Below are positions 27,046 to 35,538 of a DNA stretch of 64,000 nt, piece by piece. Source of the DNA: Burkholderiales bacterium 70-64 (lineage in GTDB: Bacteria > Pseudomonadota > Gammaproteobacteria > Burkholderiales > Burkholderiaceae_E); NCBI GenBank assembly GCA_001898645.1, contig MKUQ01000016.1:248001-312000 (forward strand), read 5' to 3'. How positions within the stretch are numbered: position 1 is the stretch's first letter; every line of letters begins with the position of its first letter. Position numbers and translations under genes: made by a program. The notes under the pieces were generated by a model. That model worked only from the letters and a program-made list of their open reading frames with translations. It was not told the origin of the DNA and ran no database searches.

Positions 27046-28017
27046 TTACGCCCGCCTGGTCATTCGAAACCTGAGACCCAGATCGCGAAACAGCGACACC
27101 AAACCCTTCGGCATGAACATCATCACTCCGACCAGAATCGCCCCGTAAAGCACGACGTCGAGGCCTTCATAGGCGCGTAGATACTCCGGGAGGAAAGTGA
27201 GGATACCTCCGCCGATGACAGGCCCCCAGAAGGTGCCGATCCCCCCGACGACGACCATCGTCAATATCAGGACCGAATTCATGAACCCGAAGGTATCCGG
27301 GGCCACGAAGTTGATGTAATGCACATAAAGGGTGCCCGCGACCGCCGCGTACGCGGCGGACAGGACGAACACGACGACCTTGTACCTGTAGGTGTCTACG
27401 CCGATACACTCGGCGGCGACATCGCCACCCTTGATGGCGTTGAGTGCCCTGCCTATGCGCGACGTTCTGAGATTGAGCGCGGCGAGCGCACCGATCGCCA
27501 CCCATCCCCAAATGAAGTAGTAATTCGCGACAGGGGATCCGACCGCGATCGGGCCCACCGAAAAACTCGGTACGTCGACCAGACCGGAGGGCCCGCCCGT
27601 GAGCCCCGAGAATTGCACGAACAGGGTATGGATGATGATGCCCACGCCAAGCGTAGCCATGGCCAGATAGTGCCCCTTGAGCCGCAACGTGGACAGCCCT
27701 ATCGCAAGCGCCACGGTGCATGTCCCGAATACGGACGCAACCAGCCCGAGCACCGGAGGCCAGCCGAATTTGGCCGTAAGAACGCCGGAAATATAGGCGC
27801 CGAGGCCCCAGAAGGCCGCATGACCGAGGGAGATCTGGCCAGCATATCCCATGAGGATATTCAAACCGATGCTCAGCAGGATGTGTATCCCTGCGAACCC
27901 GACGATGCTGAGCAGATAGGCGTTCGGCGACGTGGCGGGGAATGCCGCGACGAGCGCCAGGAATACGCATAGCGAAAACCACCGGGGAAGCCGGGCGCGC
28001 TCAGAACTTGACGGCAC
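27046..28017 (-). CDS. livM: Branched-chain amino acid-type ABC transporter permease
   Basis: A 323-residue inner-membrane permease with about eight to ten hydrophobic segments. The cytoplasmic EAA-like loop GRALNAIKGGDVAAECIGVD (about 206-225), where it contacts the ATPases, and the GYAGQISLGHAAFWGLGAY block (about 59) are typical of LivM. It overlaps the end of livH by 17 bases, so the two permease subunits are coupled. The C-terminus is charged and cytoplasmic. Confidence 0.92.
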   Translation of the reverse strand: MPSSSERARLPRWFSLCVFLALVAAFPATSPNAYLLSIVGFAGIHILLSIGLNILMGYAGQISLGHAAFWGLGAYISGVLTAKFGWPPVLGLVASVFGTCTVALAIGLSTLRLKGHYLAMATLGVGIIIHTLFVQFSGLTGGPSGLVDVPSFSVGPIAVGSPVANYYFIWGWVAIGALAALNLRTSRIGRALNAIKGGDVAAECIGVDTYRYKVVVFVLSAAYAAVAGTLYVHYINFVAPDTFGFMNSVLILTMVVVGGIGTFWGPVIGGGILTFLPEYLRAYEGLDVVLYGAILVGVMMFMPKGLVSLFRDLGLRFRMTRRA

Positions 28018-28885
28018 GTTCCCTCCCGGTGCCTCCGAGCAGGCCGGAAGGCCTGACGAGAAGCAGGATGATCAGCAGCAGAAAGGCAACGGCATCCTGG
28101 TAGCCGCTACCGCCCCAACCCGCGGTGAAGGCCTCGGCCGCGCCGAGGATCAATCCGCCGAGGAACGCGCCGTAGACATTCCCCATGCCGCCGATGATGG
28201 CCGCGCAGAATCCCTTGAGGCCGAGGATCGTACCATGATCATATGAGGTCATCGTCAGCGGTGTGATGATCACGCCGGCCAGGGCGCCGATGCCAGCCGC
28301 GACGGCGAATGACACGGTGCACAAACGCTTGACGGGAGCCCCCATCAACGCCGCTGTCTCCCTGTCGACCGCTGCAGCACGCATGGCAGTGCCCGTCACG
28401 GATTTCTTGAGGAAGAAACCCACGGCCGCCATGACCAGCAGAGCGATCCCGATGACCCACAGCGCCTGGGGCGTTATGGTGGCGCCGTGGAATGCCAGCG
28501 ACTCTTCGCCGGAGAATGCCGCGAGACCCTTGGGGAACTTGCCCCAGATCATCATCACCAGGCCCTTGATCATGATGGCCAGTCCGATGGTCACGATGAT
28601 CAGGTTCAGGACCTCTGGCTTGCGGCTCAGGCCCAGTGTCATCTTCTCGGCGAACAGGCCGATCAACGTGACCGCGATGACCGCGAACGTCAACGCCGCC
28701 GGCACCGGCCAGCCGAAGCTGGCGGCCACGGCGGCGGCCGTCATGCCGCCCAGCATGACGAACTCGCCCTGGGCGAAGTTGATGACCCCGCTGGTGTTGT
28801 ACACCATGCAGAAACCGACGGCGACCAGACCATAGACACTGCCGATGGTCAGGCCGGAAATCAGAAGCTGCAGGAACTCCGTCAT
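28001..28885 (-). CDS. livH: Branched-chain amino acid-type ABC transporter permease
   Basis: A 294-residue LivH-type permease. The N-terminal block QLLISGLTIGSVYGLVAVGF and NFAQGEFVMLG (about 36) are canonical, and the C-terminus has GLILGAAEAFTAGWGGSGYQ. It forms the transmembrane pair with LivM. The gene follows the substrate-binding protein by 31 bases. Confidence 0.93.
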   Translation of the reverse strand: MTEFLQLLISGLTIGSVYGLVAVGFCMVYNTSGVINFAQGEFVMLGGMTAAAVAASFGWPVPAALTFAVIAVTLIGLFAEKMTLGLSRKPEVLNLIIVTIGLAIMIKGLVMMIWGKFPKGLAAFSGEESLAFHGATITPQALWVIGIALLVMAAVGFFLKKSVTGTAMRAAAVDRETAALMGAPVKRLCTVSFAVAAGIGALAGVIITPLTMTSYDHGTILGLKGFCAAIIGGMGNVYGAFLGGLILGAAEAFTAGWGGSGYQDAVAFLLLIILLLVRPSGLLGGTGRERAVKF

Positions 28886-28916
28886 GGGACCCTCGACGGT
28901 GTGAAGATCATCCCCC

Positions 28917-30095
28917 TTACTTGGTGTCCGCCCCCATCAGCAGCTTCCAGTCGCCGTTACGCCACTCCATGACCACGGCGTCATCCTTGGTGAGGCCGTA
29001 GTGCCGCTGCGGGCTGAACTTGTACAGGCCGTTCGTGCCGACGAATTCGAGGCGCTCGAGCGCGGCACGAATCTTTTCCTTGTCGAAGCTTTTCGCCGCC
29101 TCCAGAGCCTTGACGGCCATCAGCATTCCGTCATACGCCTCGGCGCCATACACGTCCGGCTCGTTTCCGTACTTCGCCACGTAATCCTTGATGTACTCGA
29201 GGATGACCTTCTTTGCGGGATCCGAGTCCGGAAGCTGGCGGCCAACAGGGAAGCGCAGCGATACGAGCACGGTTCCTTCGGCCGCGTCACCCGCCATTTC
29301 CATGTATTTCGGCACCACGTACCCGAACCCGTGCATCAGGATCTGCTTCATGCCGAGCTGACGCGCATTCTTCATGAAGACCACGCCCGACGGCGCAACG
29401 GTCCAGCACAGAATGACCTCCGGGTTGGCCGCGCGGATCCGGGTGAGCTGAGGGACCAGGTCATTCGCCGCCGCGTCGAATTCTTCCCAGGCAACGACGT
29501 TGATGCCCGCGCCCGGAGCCTGCAGCTTCAACTCGTCTCGCGCGCTGGTGCCGAAGCCGCTGGTGTCCGAAAGCATCGCGACCCGGGTGATCCCCTTGGA
29601 CTTCCACCAGTCGATCGCACGCCCCACGATCTCCCTGTCGGTGAGGTGGGACTTGAATGTCCACGTACTCTTCTCGATCGGCTCGACGATCCCGCTGGCT
29701 CCGGCATTCGAGATCATCGGAACGCCATGACGCATCGCAATCGGCTTCATGGCCAGGGAAAGGCCGCTCATGTTCCCGGCCCCGGAGATGATATCGACCT
29801 GATCCTGGGTAATGAGGCGGTTCGTCGCAGCCACGGCTTTCGTGACATCGCTTGCCGAATCGTAGACGATCAGTTTGACGGGATGGCCGTTGATGCCTCC
29901 CTTCTTGTTGATCTGTTCGACCATCATCTCGACCGTGGTCTTCATCCGCTCGCCGAGGAGCGCTCCTGCCCCGGTGTACGAGAAGACGCTGCCGATCTTG
30001 TATGCGCGCTGCTCCTCGGACAGGACATCCCGACCCCCGGTCAGCAATGCGATTCCCATGAGCGCGGCAGTCACCCACTGCCTGTTCAGGATCAT
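28917..30095 (-). CDS. livK: ABC transporter periplasmic substrate-binding protein (Leu/Ile/Val-binding type)
   Basis: A 392-residue type I periplasmic binding protein. A signal peptide (MILNRQWVTAALMGIALLTG) precedes two Rossmann-like lobes; KIGSVFSYTGAGALLGERM and VEQINKKGGINGHPVKLIV are typical family blocks. It delivers the substrate to LivHM. This is the first gene of the upstream operon; the start has a GAGGGAG ribosome site and lies about 120 bases downstream of a strong predicted promoter (30223-30251). Proteins of this branch in catabolic islands often bind aromatic or other organic acids. Confidence 0.92.
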   Translation of the reverse strand: MILNRQWVTAALMGIALLTGGRDVLSEEQRAYKIGSVFSYTGAGALLGERMKTTVEMMVEQINKKGGINGHPVKLIVYDSASDVTKAVAATNRLITQDQVDIISGAGNMSGLSLAMKPIAMRHGVPMISNAGASGIVEPIEKSTWTFKSHLTDREIVGRAIDWWKSKGITRVAMLSDTSGFGTSARDELKLQAPGAGINVVAWEEFDAAANDLVPQLTRIRAANPEVILCWTVAPSGVVFMKNARQLGMKQILMHGFGYVVPKYMEMAGDAAEGTVLVSLRFPVGRQLPDSDPAKKVILEYIKDYVAKYGNEPDVYGAEAYDGMLMAVKALEAAKSFDKEKIRAALERLEFVGTNGLYKFSPQRHYGLTKDDAVVMEWRNGDWKLLMGADTK

Positions 30096-30123
30096 GGCGG
30101 TTGTCTCCCTCTTTGGTTTTGAA

Positions 30124-30197
30124 TGATCGATCAGGCTTCACCTCGCGCCCGAGTCCGGCGCAAGGTGATTGCGTTTACGGTCCTGCGATCACCGCTG
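30124..30197 (-). promoter_or_regulatory. Leader elements of the Liv operon (palindrome and shared blocks)
   Basis: The region between the promoter and livK holds a 10-base palindrome TGATCGATCA (30124-30133), plus TGCGTTTACG (30170-30179) and TCACCGCTG (30189-30197), both shared with the lactonase-operon leader in the same order. GGTGAT (30165-30170) and ATCACC (30188-30193) form a wider inverted repeat. Function unknown. Confidence 0.4.
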
Positions 30198-30222
30198 ACC
30201 TATACCCGCACTGATCGAGCGG

Positions 30223-30251
30223 ATATTAGGAGCTTCGACATGGGGTGTCAA
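30223..30251 (-). promoter_or_regulatory. Predicted sigma-70-type promoter of the Liv catabolic operon
   Basis: On the reverse strand TTGACA (complement of 30246-30251) and TAATAT (complement of 30223-30228) are separated by exactly 17 bases, an almost consensus promoter. Transcription would start near 30216. The sequence next to the -35 box carries the 15-mer shared with 20126-20140 (one mismatch), so activity is probably controlled by a dedicated factor. Confidence 0.6.
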
Positions 30252-30364
30252 TATTCTGTGTTCTTTATATCGTGCATTACATATGCCACATCAGGTCGCG
30301 TACCTGTGATCGAGTACTTTGGTCGGGAGGCAGAAGAACGGGCCGAACAGATCGGCGCCGCTCC

Positions 30365-32710
30365 TCACTCCGCTGGGCGCCCCCGCCACATCGGCGCCAC
30401 TTCCGCCGCACTGGCGGGCCGGCCGAACAGGTAGCCCTGTGCCTCGTCGCAGCCGCACGAACGCAGGAACTTCACCTGCGCGGCGGTCTCGACCCCTTCG
30501 GCGATCACCTTCAGGTCGAGCGCGCGCCCGAGCGCGACCACCGCGCGCGCGATTTCACACGACTGGGCGCTGGCGGGAACGTCGCGCACCAGCGAGCGGT
30601 CGATCTTCAGGGCGTGCACCGGCATGCGCGACAGCTGCGACAGGCTCGAGTAGCCGGTGCCGAAGTCGTCCACGTGAAGCGCGAATCCCATCGCGGCCAG
30701 TTGCGTCAGCGTTTCGCGGGCGTGATCGACATCGAGGGCCAGCGCCGACTCCGTGAGCTCCAGCTGCAGGGCGCCAGGCAGCTGCGGATCGGCCAGGGCG
30801 AGCTCGCGCATGAGCGCCAGGAAGCTGGGCTCGTGCAACTGCCGCGCCGAGATGTTGACCGCGATCGGTACCGCGAGCCCCTCGCGGCGCCACGCCAGGC
30901 TCTGGCGCGCGGCCTCGCGCACCACCCATTCGCCCAGCGTCCCCATGAAGCCGGAGCGCTCGGCCGCAGCCACCAACGATCCCGCCGCGCGGATGCCGTC
31001 GGGCGAGTTCCAGCGCAGCAGCGCCTCGTAGCCGGTGACCTCCCAGGAGGCCAGCATCACCTTGAGCTGGTAGTGGAGCATGAACTCGCCGCGCTCGTAG
31101 GCGGCGCGCAGCTCCTGCAGCGACGAGGCCTCGCGCGCGACGTTGCGCCCGATCTCGGCGTCATAGAAGCGCGAGGTGTTCTTGCCGTCGGCCTTGGCGG
31201 CGCGCAGCGCCGCATCGGCCGCCGCCAGCAGGCTCTCCGCGGTGAGGGCATCCTGCGGATAGCGCGCGATGCCGAGCGAGCTGGTGAGGTAGGCCAGGCC
31301 GTCGCGCAGCGGCACGGGCTGCGCGAAGCTCCCGGCGATGCGCTGTGCCAGTTCCTCGAGCGCGCCGCGATCGTCGTAGCCGACCAGCACGCCGAACTCG
31401 TCGCTGCCCAGGCGCGCCAGGGCGGCAATGCCCTGCGCGTGCGTGCGCAGGCGCGTCGCGAGGGCCACCAGCACCTCGTCGCCGGCGCCGTGGCCGCGCA
31501 GGTCGTTGACGACCCCGAAGTTGTCCGCGTCGATGAGGCACAGCGACATCGACGTACCCTCTCTCTCGGCCTGGCGCAGCGCTTCGCGCAGGCGCGCGAG
31601 GAAGCCGTCGCGGTTGGGCAGCCCGGTGAGCACGTCGTGATGCGCCAGATGGCGGCAGCGCTTCTCGGATTCCTCGAGCGCAGCGCGAATGGCAACCGAC
31701 TCGGTGACATCGCGCCAGGCGACCATGTAGGCGCCGGGGCCGCCCTCCGCGGGCTGCGCGCGGTAGTCCAGCCAGCGGTGCTCGCCGTCGCGGCGCCGCA
31801 GGCGTACCGTCGCGCGCGGCAGGAAGCCCCCCAAGCCGGCGGTGCCGTGCGCCTTGGCATGGCGGATGTCCTCGGGATGCCAGAAGTCGGACAGCCGGCG
31901 GCCCGCCAGCTCGTCCGTCGTGTAGCCGGTGATGCGCTGGGTCGAAGGCGAGGCCTGCACGACGGTGCCGTCGGCGGCGTGCAGGGTGACCATGTCGTAG
32001 CTGTCCGTGGCCAGCGTCCGGTGCACGAGGTCGGTCGCCCCCGGTCCGTTGCGCCCCGAGCCGCGGTGGCTCGCGCCGCGCGCGACCGACACGATATGCA
32101 GCCTGCCCGCCTTGTCGAAATGACGCCGGAACTCCGCCTCCAGCCAGATCCAGCTGCCCTCCTTGACGCGAACCCGGCACAGGGTCGGCGGTACGGAGGA
32201 ACCCGATATCACGGCGCGCAGGACCGCCAGCAGCATCGGCCAGTCCTGGTCGTGGATGAACTCGCGTGTGCGCCGGCCGAGCAGCTCGAGCGGCGAATAG
32301 CCGGTCAGGCGCCGCGTCGAAGACGAGGCATAGTGGATCGTCCCGGTCTCGTCGTGCAGGGTGATGAGGTCGTTGGCATGCTGGGCCAGCAGGTCCTCGC
32401 ATTCGTCGGGAGGCATGCCGGTTCGCGCACGGGTGCCTTCGCCACTCCTGGCGCGCACCGCCCCGAACAGCAGCAGGCTCGCCGCGGCCAACGCCGCTCC
32501 GCCTGCGAACGAGGCTACGACGACGCCCCCCTCGCAGACGGTGCCGCCACAGGCAGCCGACACCCGCGGCGAGACGGCGCTTCCGAACCAGGCCGACTGC
32601 GCCGGGCCGGCGCGGCCGGCTTCGTCGCCGGCGTTCCGTATCTGGAGGTACCACAGCGTACCGGTCACGGCGAGCAACGACGACAGCGACAGGACTCCGA
32701 GTCGGGACAT
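30365..32710 (-). CDS. Membrane PAS-PAS-GGDEF-EAL protein, probable c-di-GMP phosphodiesterase
   Basis: A 781-residue signalling protein. Two N-terminal hydrophobic segments (about 5-22 and 60-83) anchor it, followed by two PAS domains (about 100-205 and 235-340), a GGDEF domain (about 350-510) and an EAL domain (about 525-775). The cyclase site reads GSDEF, with Ser for the second Gly, so cyclase activity is doubtful. The EAL domain looks complete: YEALLRW, NISARQL, ELTES, DDFGTGYSSL, KIDRSLV and KVIAEGVET are all present. The likely activity is c-di-GMP hydrolysis tuned by PAS ligands. Start chosen at 32710 (MSRLGVLSL) before the first helix. The 285-base region up to nirE shows no further gene. 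Confidence 0.85.
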   Translation of the reverse strand: MSRLGVLSLSSLLAVTGTLWYLQIRNAGDEAGRAGPAQSAWFGSAVSPRVSAACGGTVCEGGVVVASFAGGAALAAASLLLFGAVRARSGEGTRARTGMPPDECEDLLAQHANDLITLHDETGTIHYASSSTRRLTGYSPLELLGRRTREFIHDQDWPMLLAVLRAVISGSSVPPTLCRVRVKEGSWIWLEAEFRRHFDKAGRLHIVSVARGASHRGSGRNGPGATDLVHRTLATDSYDMVTLHAADGTVVQASPSTQRITGYTTDELAGRRLSDFWHPEDIRHAKAHGTAGLGGFLPRATVRLRRRDGEHRWLDYRAQPAEGGPGAYMVAWRDVTESVAIRAALEESEKRCRHLAHHDVLTGLPNRDGFLARLREALRQAEREGTSMSLCLIDADNFGVVNDLRGHGAGDEVLVALATRLRTHAQGIAALARLGSDEFGVLVGYDDRGALEELAQRIAGSFAQPVPLRDGLAYLTSSLGIARYPQDALTAESLLAAADAALRAAKADGKNTSRFYDAEIGRNVAREASSLQELRAAYERGEFMLHYQLKVMLASWEVTGYEALLRWNSPDGIRAAGSLVAAAERSGFMGTLGEWVVREAARQSLAWRREGLAVPIAVNISARQLHEPSFLALMRELALADPQLPGALQLELTESALALDVDHARETLTQLAAMGFALHVDDFGTGYSSLSQLSRMPVHALKIDRSLVRDVPASAQSCEIARAVVALGRALDLKVIAEGVETAAQVKFLRSCGCDEAQGYLFGRPASAAEVAPMWRGRPAE

Positions 32711-32995
32711 GAGGGGCCGTTGTGGTTGTGTTGTGCGAACGGACACACCACACTTTGCCCGCGCTGTCACGGGGCGCGGCGTGAGAAGCTTCCTCGTGCA
32801 GATTCCTTCCCGGCAGGCTCCGACAGGCGCGCGATCGGCACCGACGAATGACATGTCAGGGTGGTCAGGCAACAACACCCCGACCCGGCGCGATCCGCCG
32901 GCACCGATACGGAAGGAAGCGGAGCCGGCCGCGCCGACCCGGCTTCATGCGGTCATGCGCTCGTTCGCATCACTGCAAACGAGCGCAAAACCGTG

Positions 32996-33835
32996 TCAGG
33001 CGGCGTCGGCCGGCTGCAGCATCGCCGTCTCGCCCGCCTGCGACAGCAGCGGCTGCAGGTCCACGACCTGGCCCACGATGATGAGGGCGGGCGGCGCGAC
33101 CCGGTTGGCCCGCGCCAGCGCCGGCAGCGTGGCGAGCGAGCCCCTGATGCAGCGCTCGTCGGCGAGCGTGGCCCGCTCGACGATGGCGGCCGGGGTATCG
33201 GACGCGAGCCCGTGAGCGATCAGCCGCGAGCAGATCACCGGCAGGTTGGCCACCCCCATGTAGATGACCACGGTCTGGCGCGGCCGCGCCAGCATGGGCC
33301 AGTCGAGATCGACCTCGCCGTTTCCGCGCAGGTGGCCGGTGGCGAAGACGAGCGAGCGGGCGTGGTCGCGATGCGTCAGCGGAATGCCCACCGAGGCGCC
33401 GGCCCCCTGCGCCGCGGACAGGCCGGGAATGACCTGGAAAGGCACGCCGGCCAGGGCGAGAGCCTGCGCCTCCTCGCCGCCGCGCCCGAAGATGTAGCTG
33501 TCACCTCCCTTGAGGCGCAGCACCGGCCGCCCCTCGCGCGCCAGCCGCACCATCAGCGCGATGATGGCGTCCTGCGACATCGTGTGGCGCGAGGACTCCT
33601 TGCCGACATAGATGAGCTCGGCCCCGGGGCCCGCCAGCCCGAGCACTTCCTCGCCGACCAGGTGGTCGTAGAGCACGGTCTGCGCGCGCTGCAGCGCCTT
33701 CAGGGCCTTGATCGTCAGCAGCTCGGGATCGCCCGGCCCGGCGCCGACCAGGGTCACCATGGCTGCAGGCGCGACCTCCGGCGCCGGGCTACAGGGCGGT
33801 GCCGCGGCGGGATGCCGGCCTTGCACGACGTGCAT
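32996..33835 (-). CDS. nirE: Uroporphyrinogen-III C-methyltransferase (NirE/CobA)
   Basis: A 279-residue SUMT that uses S-adenosylmethionine to methylate uroporphyrinogen III at C2 and C7, giving precorrin-2, the first committed step to heme d1 and siroheme. Family blocks: VTLVGAGPGDPELLTIKAL, then VLRLKGGDSYIFGRGGEE and GIPLTHRDHARS. The start at 33835 (MHVVQGRH) has GAGGAG seven bases upstream; an ATG at 33865 has no such site. It is divergent from nirC and 158 bases away, so nirE is preferred over a cobalamin-pathway assignment; sequence alone cannot separate them. Confidence 0.88.
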   Translation of the reverse strand: MHVVQGRHPAAAPPCSPAPEVAPAAMVTLVGAGPGDPELLTIKALKALQRAQTVLYDHLVGEEVLGLAGPGAELIYVGKESSRHTMSQDAIIALMVRLAREGRPVLRLKGGDSYIFGRGGEEAQALALAGVPFQVIPGLSAAQGAGASVGIPLTHRDHARSLVFATGHLRGNGEVDLDWPMLARPRQTVVIYMGVANLPVICSRLIAHGLASDTPAAIVERATLADERCIRGSLATLPALARANRVAPPALIIVGQVVDLQPLLSQAGETAMLQPADAA

Positions 33836-33891
33836 CGGAACGCTCCTCGGATTCGGTGCCGCCATTGTCCGGGACGCAAAGTCGAGCAACC

Positions 33892-33905
33892 TTAATCCAG
33901 TTCAA
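33892..33905. promoter_or_regulatory. Possible FNR/Dnr-type box between nirE and nirC
   Basis: TTAATCCAGTTCAA matches the FNR/Dnr consensus TTGAT-N4-ATCAA at eight of ten half-site positions. It lies 57 bases from the nirE start and 88 bases from the nirC start, a sensible position for oxygen/nitric-oxide control of both. The match is imperfect, so this is tentative. Confidence 0.3.
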
Positions 33906-33993
33906 ACTCCGTGCCGGGACACTGTCGCATCATTGCATCAATGGCTTCCCCGACCGACCTGCCCTCCCGCCCTGCCGACGCGCAGCGGCCGTC

Positions 33994-34335
33994 ATGCACC
34001 GCTTCCTGCCCGCCGGCGCCCTGCTGCTGGCGCTGAACGCCGCGGCGCAGGCGGCCGAACCGCCTGCGCCGCGCCGGGTGGAGCTGGTGCGCATGGTTCG
34101 GCAGGACTGCGGGTCGTGCCACGGCCTGCGCCTCACGGGTGGCCTTGGCCCGGCATTGACGCCCGAGGCGCTCGCCGGCAAGCCCGTCGAATTCCTCGCC
34201 GCGACCATCTACCGCGGGCGGCCTGCCACGCCCATGCCGCCATGGCAGGCGATGCTGAGTGAGGACGAAGCGTCGTGGATCGCGACGCAATTGCTGGCGG
34301 GCTTCCCCGAGGAGCCCCCTGGGAGGACACGTTGA
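33994..34335 (+). CDS. nirC: Periplasmic c-type cytochrome of the nir cluster
   Basis: A 113-residue monoheme cytochrome. A signal peptide (MHRFLPAGALLLALNAAAQA) is followed by the heme-binding CGSCHG (about residue 38) and a Met-containing ATPMPPW segment (about 76), the probable sixth ligand. The start at 33994 is chosen because the signal begins there. NirC (cytochrome c55x) is an electron carrier to cytochrome cd1 or to the last steps of heme d1 formation. Its stop overlaps the TTG of nirF. Confidence 0.75.
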   Translation: MHRFLPAGALLLALNAAAQAAEPPAPRRVELVRMVRQDCGSCHGLRLTGGLGPALTPEALAGKPVEFLAATIYRGRPATPMPPWQAMLSEDEASWIATQLLAGFPEEPPGRTR

Positions 34336-35537
34336 GACGAAGAACGCTCCTGCGCGCGCTGGCCGCGACGCCCTTGCTGGGCAGCGGTTGTGCCGCGCTG
34401 CCCGATACGGCGCCGGTACCGGCCGCGGCGACGGTCGGCACCGGCGACCTGGGGGTGGTGATCGAGCGCGCACGCGGCACGCTGGCCATCGTCGACACCA
34501 GCCGTCGCGCGGTGGTGGCCGAGGTGCCGGGCTTGGGCGATCTCTCCCACGCGTCGGTGGTGTTCTCGCGCGACACCCGTTACGCCTACGTGTTCGGGCG
34601 CGACGGCGGGCTGAGCAAGGTCGACCTGCTGACGCGGCGCGTACAGGCGCGCGTGATGCAGGCCGGCAATTCGATCGGCGGGGCGATCTCCGCCGACGGA
34701 ACGCTGGTGGCCGCGCAGAACTACACGCCCGGCGGGGTGAAGGTGTTCGATGCCGCAACGCTGGCCCTGCGCGCCGACCTGCCGGCCGAATACGCGCCGG
34801 GCAAGCGCTCGCGGGTGGTCGGCCTGGTCGACCTGCCCGGCCAGCGCTTCGCCTTCAGCCTGTTCGACGCCGATGCCATCTGGATCGCCGACTGCAGCGA
34901 TCCGGCGCAGCCCCGGGTCACCCGGCTGGAGGGCATCGGCCGCAGCCCCTACGATGCCCTGGTGACGCCCGACGGGCGCCACTACATCGCCGGCCTCTTC
35001 GGCGAGGACGGCTTGGCGCACGTGGACCTGTGGGCCGACCCGCCGCGCGCGCGGCGCATCCTGGCCGGCTACGGGCGCGGCCAGGAGCCGCTGCCGGTAT
35101 ACAAGATGCCGCACCTGCGCGGCTGGGCGGTGGCCAGCCGGCGTGCCTACCTGCCCGCGATCGGTCGCCACGAGGTGCTGGTGGTCGACACCGAGACCTG
35201 GCAGGAGGTCGGGCGCATCCCGGTGGCCGGCCAGCCGGTGTTCGTGATCGCCCGCCCCGACGGGCGCCAGGTGTGGGTCAACTTTTCGGTGCCCGACTAC
35301 GACCGGGTGCAGGTGATCGACACGCCCAGCCAGAAGATCGTGGCGACGCTGTCGCCCGGCAAGGCAGTGCTGCACATGGAGTTCACGCCGCGCGGCGAAG
35401 CAGTGTGGATCAGCGCGCGCGACGACCATCGCGTGAGCGTGGTGGATACACAGTCGCTGCGCACCCTGGCGGCGCTCGATGTCGATTCGCCCAGCGGCAT
35501 CTTCTTCACCGCGCGCGCCCACCGCATCGGATTCTGA
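34332..35537 (+). CDS. nirF: Heme d1 biosynthesis protein NirF
   Basis: A 401-residue beta-propeller protein required for late heme d1 assembly in the periplasm. The start is taken as TTG at 34332: GGAGG lies five bases upstream, it overlaps the nirC stop, and it is followed by a twin-Arg-like signal (RRRTLLRALAATPLLGSG) ending in Cys, so the product is probably a lipoprotein or Tat substrate. NirF blocks: GDLSHASVVFSRD, YVFGRDGGLSKVDL and LHMEFTPRGEAVW near the end. It is related to the d1 domain of NirS/NirN but lacks the cytochrome c domain. Confidence 0.88.
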   Translation: MRRRTLLRALAATPLLGSGCAALPDTAPVPAAATVGTGDLGVVIERARGTLAIVDTSRRAVVAEVPGLGDLSHASVVFSRDTRYAYVFGRDGGLSKVDLLTRRVQARVMQAGNSIGGAISADGTLVAAQNYTPGGVKVFDAATLALRADLPAEYAPGKRSRVVGLVDLPGQRFAFSLFDADAIWIADCSDPAQPRVTRLEGIGRSPYDALVTPDGRHYIAGLFGEDGLAHVDLWADPPRARRILAGYGRGQEPLPVYKMPHLRGWAVASRRAYLPAIGRHEVLVVDTETWQEVGRIPVAGQPVFVIARPDGRQVWVNFSVPDYDRVQVIDTPSQKIVATLSPGKAVLHMEFTPRGEAVWISARDDHRVSVVDTQSLRTLAALDVDSPSGIFFTARAHRIGF

Positions 35538-35538
35538 T

